From: SZUA-521 sp041738285
Lineage (GTDB): Bacteria; Pseudomonadota; Gammaproteobacteria; Pseudomonadales; Azotimanducaceae
Assembly (NCBI GenBank): GCA_041738285.1
Contig: JBGSQB010000053.1
Span: 1 to 9,326 of the forward strand
Direction: 5' to 3'
Length of the DNA: 9,326 nt
Program-made: the position numbers and the translations under genes
The notes under the pieces: model-generated
Database searches by the model: none
What the model was told of the DNA's origin: nothing
The model's input: the letters and a program-made list of their open reading frames with translations, nothing else
Shown here: positions 6,642 through 9,326 of the stretch, one piece after another
How the letters are laid out: every line of letters begins with the position of its first letter
How positions within the stretch are numbered: the stretch's first letter is position 1

Positions 6642-6672
6642 GGTATACCCTTTGCCGCAGTGCGGAAAACAA
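6642..6672 (-). promoter_or_regulatory. Candidate phaR promoter
   Basis: On the minus strand TATACC (6647 to 6642) resembles a -10 box. TTGTTT (6672 to 6667) lies 19 bases before it, or TTTTCC (6669 to 6664) lies 16 bases before it, as a -35 box. Neither pair is ideal. The likely phaR start is 48 bases downstream of the -10 box, and the palindrome at 6651-6669 fills the spacer. Confidence 0.3.
6651..6669. promoter_or_regulatory. Palindromic operator candidate between phaR and the divergent small gene
   Basis: TTTGCCGCAGTGCGGAAAA is a 19-base palindrome around a central G, with 8 of 9 arm positions matching. It lies in the 108-base gap between the phaR TTG and the divergent small gene at 6703. 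PhaR is known to control its own gene, and Paracoccus PhaR has been reported to bind TGC-rich sites. Its overlap with the candidate phaR promoter fits a repressor site. The binding protein is inferred. Confidence 0.5.
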
Positions 6673-6702
6673 CAGCGGGGCGCACGCCCTTTCGGAGGAA
6701 CG

Positions 6703-6981
6703 ATGAAACTGAGTGTGGACGTGGACCTGACGCCGGAGGAGCTGCGCCGCCTGTTCGGGCTGCCGGATCTGTCTCCGATTCAGAACCTGGTGATCGAGCG
6801 CATTACCGGTCAGATCGAAAAGGGTCTGGACTCAAATCTGATGGCGACCATGACCCGCTCGCTCATCACTGGCGGTCTGCAGTCCTGGGACGCCTATCAG
6901 AAGATGCTATCGACGCTCCTCAGCACCCGTCCGAGCGGCGACGCCCGCAAGCCGGGTGAAGGATCGTCAACGCCAACCTAG
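6703..6981 (+). CDS. Small conserved protein, DUF6489-like
   Basis: This 92-residue protein starts at ATG 6703, four bases after GGAGG (6694-6698). It opens with MKLSVDVDLTPEELRRLFGLPD. The pattern of a short beta strand, TPEE helix and FGLPD turn resembles the DUF6489 family of small proteobacterial proteins, as I recall it. A helical middle follows (IQNLVIERITGQIEKGL), then an amphipathic segment ending in SWDAYQKMLSTLL and a polar tail. There is no signal peptide or membrane segment. Its frame is also open far upstream across phaR, but the start is set by the ribosome site and the domain. It is divergent from phaR with a shared control region, so it may be a PHA-linked or granule-associated protein. 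That role is inferred from position only. It converges on the hydrolase gene with a 19-base gap. Confidence 0.8.
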   Translation: MKLSVDVDLTPEELRRLFGLPDLSPIQNLVIERITGQIEKGLDSNLMATMTRSLITGGLQSWDAYQKMLSTLLSTRPSGDARKPGEGSSTPT

Positions 6982-7000
6982 TGTGGTGTCCCGCAGAGAT

Positions 7001-7798
7001 TCAGCGGTCGGCGGCAAACACCGCGCGCGGATAGACGAAGGATCGCCAGCCGCCACGATCGAATTTCTGCCACTGATCCTTGGGCTGGGCCAGCCGATCC
7101 GCAATGATGTAATAGATCACGGGGTTGAAGCCCATGCCGCAGTGGCTCGCGACCACTTCGACGTTGTCGGTGCGGTGGGTTTCCCGCTCGATACAGGTTT
7201 TCCAGTGGGCGATGCCGTCGGTGCGAGAAAAAATCGCCGTGCACGGCACGGGCGGTGGTGTGGTCAGGTCGCCGAACTGCGTGCGCACGCTCGTGGCGGA
7301 TTGGCCCGTCGCCATCTCGAACAGGCGCGCGACCGCGGGAGTCGTGCCGTTGGCTACGGTTTGACCAAAGGGTGAGCCGAGCGTCACCACCTGGCGCACC
7401 TGGTCGGGCATGACCTTGGCAATCTCGCGCGCGAAGATGCCGCCGAGGCTCTGCCCGATCAACGTCACCGGCTCACCGTAGTGGCGCTCGATGTTGCCGA
7501 CGGTCTGCGCCAGCCGCTCGAGCAAGTTGCCCCGTGGACCCAGATTACGACCAAATCCCCAGGGAATCGTGGTGTAGCCGAGGCGGTCGAGCCAGCGCCG
7601 CAGCATGCCGGTGGACTGGCTGTCCGCCATGAACCCGGGCAGCACATAAACGGGATGACCGTCACCTTTCGGCAGCCGATTCAGCAGCGGCAGTGTAGGG
7701 ATGAGCGTCGACGCTTCGATCAGCGCGCGCCACCCTTCGGAGAGGGCGAGCAGGGTCGAAGGCGGTGTTGCGGTCGCAGTATCCACCGGTGTCGCCAT
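7001..7798 (-). CDS. Alpha/beta hydrolase (lipase/esterase-like)
   Basis: This 265-residue protein has an alpha/beta hydrolase fold. VYVLPGFMAD (50-59) looks like the oxyanion-hole strand and loop. GQSLGG gives the nucleophile elbow GxSxG with S117. The likely acid is D194 (SRTDGIAHW) and the likely base H219 (ASHCGMGFNP), so the triad is complete. ATG 7798 is preceded by CCGGAGG and fits better than an in-frame ATG 63 bases upstream, which has no ribosome site. No clear signal peptide is seen, so it is probably cytoplasmic. Near phaR and a WS/DGAT gene, a lipase, thioesterase or PHA-related role is possible. However, it is not PhaC (no Cys nucleophile) and I do not recognise it as a PHA depolymerase. 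Substrate is unknown. Confidence 0.83.
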   Translation of the reverse strand: MATPVDTATATPPSTLLALSEGWRALIEASTLIPTLPLLNRLPKGDGHPVYVLPGFMADSQSTGMLRRWLDRLGYTTIPWGFGRNLGPRGNLLERLAQTVGNIERHYGEPVTLIGQSLGGIFAREIAKVMPDQVRQVVTLGSPFGQTVANGTTPAVARLFEMATGQSATSVRTQFGDLTTPPPVPCTAIFSRTDGIAHWKTCIERETHRTDNVEVVASHCGMGFNPVIYYIIADRLAQPKDQWQKFDRGGWRSFVYPRAVFAADR

Positions 7799-7902
7799 TG
7801 CGCCTCCGGAAACGGTTCGGTAACAAGTAGCACAAAAGATGCGCTGGGGTAAATAATTCACTTATCTTAATTTCATCAGTCCTTTTGAGGATCCACCGAG
7901 CA
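7799..7902. promoter_or_regulatory. Divergent promoter region between the hydrolase and aceE
   Basis: These 104 bases separate two divergent genes and so must hold two start regions. An A/T-rich patch at 7850-7888 stands out from the GC-rich surroundings. I could not assign a convincing -35/-10 pair on either strand, nor a PdhR-like ATTGGTnnnACCAAT operator. Confidence 0.4.
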
Positions 7903-9326
7903 ATGGCGCACGAGTCCGACAAACAGGTCGCACCTCCGGACGCGGATGAGTGGGCCGATGAGCTCGGCGAGTGGCTCGCCGCCCTCGATGGCGTGCTCGA
8001 AGTTCAAGGGGCCGGACGCACGCGGGAGTTGCTGGCGCGCCTGCAGGAACAGGCCTCACGGCGCGGTCTTGTGCTGACTGAAGCGGCGCTCAACACGCCC
8101 TATCGCAACACCATCGGCCTGGCGGACCAGCCGCCCTATCCCGGTGACATCGAACTCGAAACCCGCATCGGCAACATCATCCGCTGGAATGCGGTGGCCA
8201 TGGTGCTGAAGGCCTACGACAGTGGCTCCGGGGTCGGTGGGCACATCGCCACCTACCTGTCCGCCGCCGCGATGATGGAGGTGGGCTTCAATCACGTCTT
8301 TCGCGCGCCACGGGACGGCTTCGGCGGTGACCAGGTGCACTTTCAGGCCCACAGCGCGCCGGGCGTCTATGCTCGGGCCCTGCTGGAAGGCCGGTTGAGC
8401 CAGGGACAGGTACTGAATTTTCGGCGCGAACTTGGCACCGGCGGCGGCCTGCCCTCGTATCCGCACCCGCGCCGACTGCCGCACTTCTGGCAGATGCCCA
8501 CCGCAAGCATGGGCTTGTCCACTCCGAGCGCGATCTACCAGGCCCGCTTTGCCAAGTACCTCGAGGGCCGGGGTTTGAAGCGCGCGGATGGCGCTAAGGT
8601 GTGGGTCTTCATCGGCGACGGTGAATCCGATGAGCCGGAAGTGCTTGGCACCGTGAACATGGCGTCCCGGGAGCATCTCGACAATCTGGTCGTCGTGATC
8701 AACTGCAACCTGCAGCGCCTCGATGGTCCGGTGCGCGGCAACGGCAAGATCATCCAGGAACTCGAACGCTCATTTCGCGGCGCCGACTGGCACGTCATCA
8801 AGGTGATCTGGGGCGGCGGTTGGGATGCGTTGCTCGAACGCGACGTCGACGGCCATCTGCAGCAGCGCATGGAGCAGGCGGTTGATGGGGATTACCAGAT
8901 GTACACCGCGTCCCCCGGCGACGCCGTGCGGGAGCACTGGATCGAGAAGACCCCGGCGCTGAAAGAACTGATGAAGACCCTGTCGAACGAAGAGATCAGA
9001 TCCATCAAGCGCGGTGGCCAGGACCCCCACAAGATCTTTGCGGCGTTCAAGCAGGCCGCGGAAATACAGGGCAAGCCGTGCGTCGTGCTGCTCAAGACGG
9101 TGAAGGGCGACGGGCTCGGACCGAAGGCCGAGGGGCGCAACACCGTGCATCAGAAGAAACACCTGTCTGCCGAAGAACGCCGGGAACTCGCCCGCCGTCT
9201 CGACATTCCCCTCGATGATGCGGCGGTCGTGGCTGCGGATCTGTACCTGCCGCCGCCGGACTCGCCGGAGCTCACCTACCTGATGGCGCGGCGCCGCGCG
9301 CTCGGTGGCTTCCTGCCGGCGCGGCG
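7903..9326 (+). CDS. aceE: Pyruvate dehydrogenase E1 component, homodimeric type, 3'-truncated
   Basis: The frame runs from ATG 7903 off the right edge: 474 residues of an expected 880-890. It decarboxylates pyruvate with thiamine diphosphate (ThDP) and passes the acetyl group to the E2 lipoyl domain in the cytoplasmic pyruvate dehydrogenase complex. Alignment to remembered E. coli AceE is close throughout. GGHIAT holds H114 (like H106) and QAHSAP holds H150 (like H142). The ThDP motif runs from IGDGESDEPE (G238-D239-G240) to INCNLQRLDGP, giving magnesium ligands D239, N269 and Q271. H416 in AEGRNTVHQ matches the active-site loop H407. The N-terminal 40 residues are variable, as usual. GAGGA at 7887-7891 is the only ribosome-site candidate and is rather far (11 bases). 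aceF and lpd would be expected downstream; no pdhR-type gene lies upstream. Confidence 0.96.
   Translation, partial: MAHESDKQVAPPDADEWADELGEWLAALDGVLEVQGAGRTRELLARLQEQASRRGLVLTEAALNTPYRNTIGLADQPPYPGDIELETRIGNIIRWNAVAMVLKAYDSGSGVGGHIATYLSAAAMMEVGFNHVFRAPRDGFGGDQVHFQAHSAPGVYARALLEGRLSQGQVLNFRRELGTGGGLPSYPHPRRLPHFWQMPTASMGLSTPSAIYQARFAKYLEGRGLKRADGAKVWVFIGDGESDEPEVLGTVNMASREHLDNLVVVINCNLQRLDGPVRGNGKIIQELERSFRGADWHVIKVIWGGGWDALLERDVDGHLQQRMEQAVDGDYQMYTASPGDAVREHWIEKTPALKELMKTLSNEEIRSIKRGGQDPHKIFAAFKQAAEIQGKPCVVLLKTVKGDGLGPKAEGRNTVHQKKHLSAEERRELARRLDIPLDDAAVVAADLYLPPPDSPELTYLMARRRALGGFLPAR

Noticed and set aside
6313..6702. Upstream extension of the small gene's frame across phaR
   Set aside because: It would run antisense through most of phaR; the ATG at 6703 has a good ribosome site and matches the family start.
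7799..7902. PdhR operator upstream of aceE
   Set aside because: No ATTGGTnnnACCAAT-like palindrome is present in the gap.
8056..8676. Minus-strand open frame of 206 codons opposite aceE
   Set aside because: The plus strand here encodes unmistakable AceE sequence including the thiamine diphosphate motif.
1..9326. Mobile elements, CRISPR, tRNA or rRNA genes
   Set aside because: No transposase or integrase frames, no regularly spaced repeats and no tRNA-like TTCGANNC-plus-acceptor arrangement were seen on reading; the one TTCGAG stretch near 600 is in the dsbA leader and has no tRNA fold around it.

Overview
The window comes from a GC-rich chromosome, most likely of a gammaproteobacterium. The best clue is the gene order cytochrome c4, dsbA, endonuclease/exonuclease/phosphatase (EEP) family protein, which I recall from the Pseudomonas chromosome. 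The homodimeric aceE-type pyruvate dehydrogenase E1 fits the same group. The genus cannot be fixed from the sequence. The contents look like ordinary chromosomal genes: I see no insertion sequence, phage gene, CRISPR array, tRNA or rRNA.

Layout. At 1-513 is the 3' part of a dihaem cytochrome c4, followed by a clear intrinsic terminator at 555-579. At 631-2243 dsbA and the EEP-family gene overlap by 4 bases as a coupled pair. At 2324-3733 is a wax ester synthase/diacylglycerol acyltransferase (WS/DGAT). It converges on a minus-strand PQQ-dependent alcohol dehydrogenase with a fused cytochrome c domain (3755-5995), and a 12-bp hairpin sits at the junction. Upstream of the dehydrogenase on the same strand is phaR, the polyhydroxyalkanoate (PHA) synthesis regulator (6085-6594, probable TTG start). 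A divergent 92-residue protein resembling DUF6489 follows (6703-6981). At 7001-7798 (minus) is an alpha/beta hydrolase. At 7903 the 5' half of aceE begins and runs off the right edge.

How it fits together. The left part is periplasmic redox work: electron transfer by cytochrome c4 and disulfide formation by DsbA. The middle and right parts are carbon flow and storage: alcohol oxidation by the quinohaemoprotein, neutral lipid synthesis by WS/DGAT, PHA control by PhaR, and acetyl-CoA supply by AceE. No PHA synthase, phasin or PQQ biosynthesis gene is in the window, so these partners must lie elsewhere.

I do not see a wholly new multi-gene system. The best leads are the palindrome in the phaR/small-gene divergent promoter region, which suggests that PhaR controls the uncharacterised small protein; the CPAC active site of the DsbA; the lipoprotein form of the PQQ dehydrogenase with an extra C-terminal cysteine pair; and the repeated ATTTGGCGC elements in front of that dehydrogenase.
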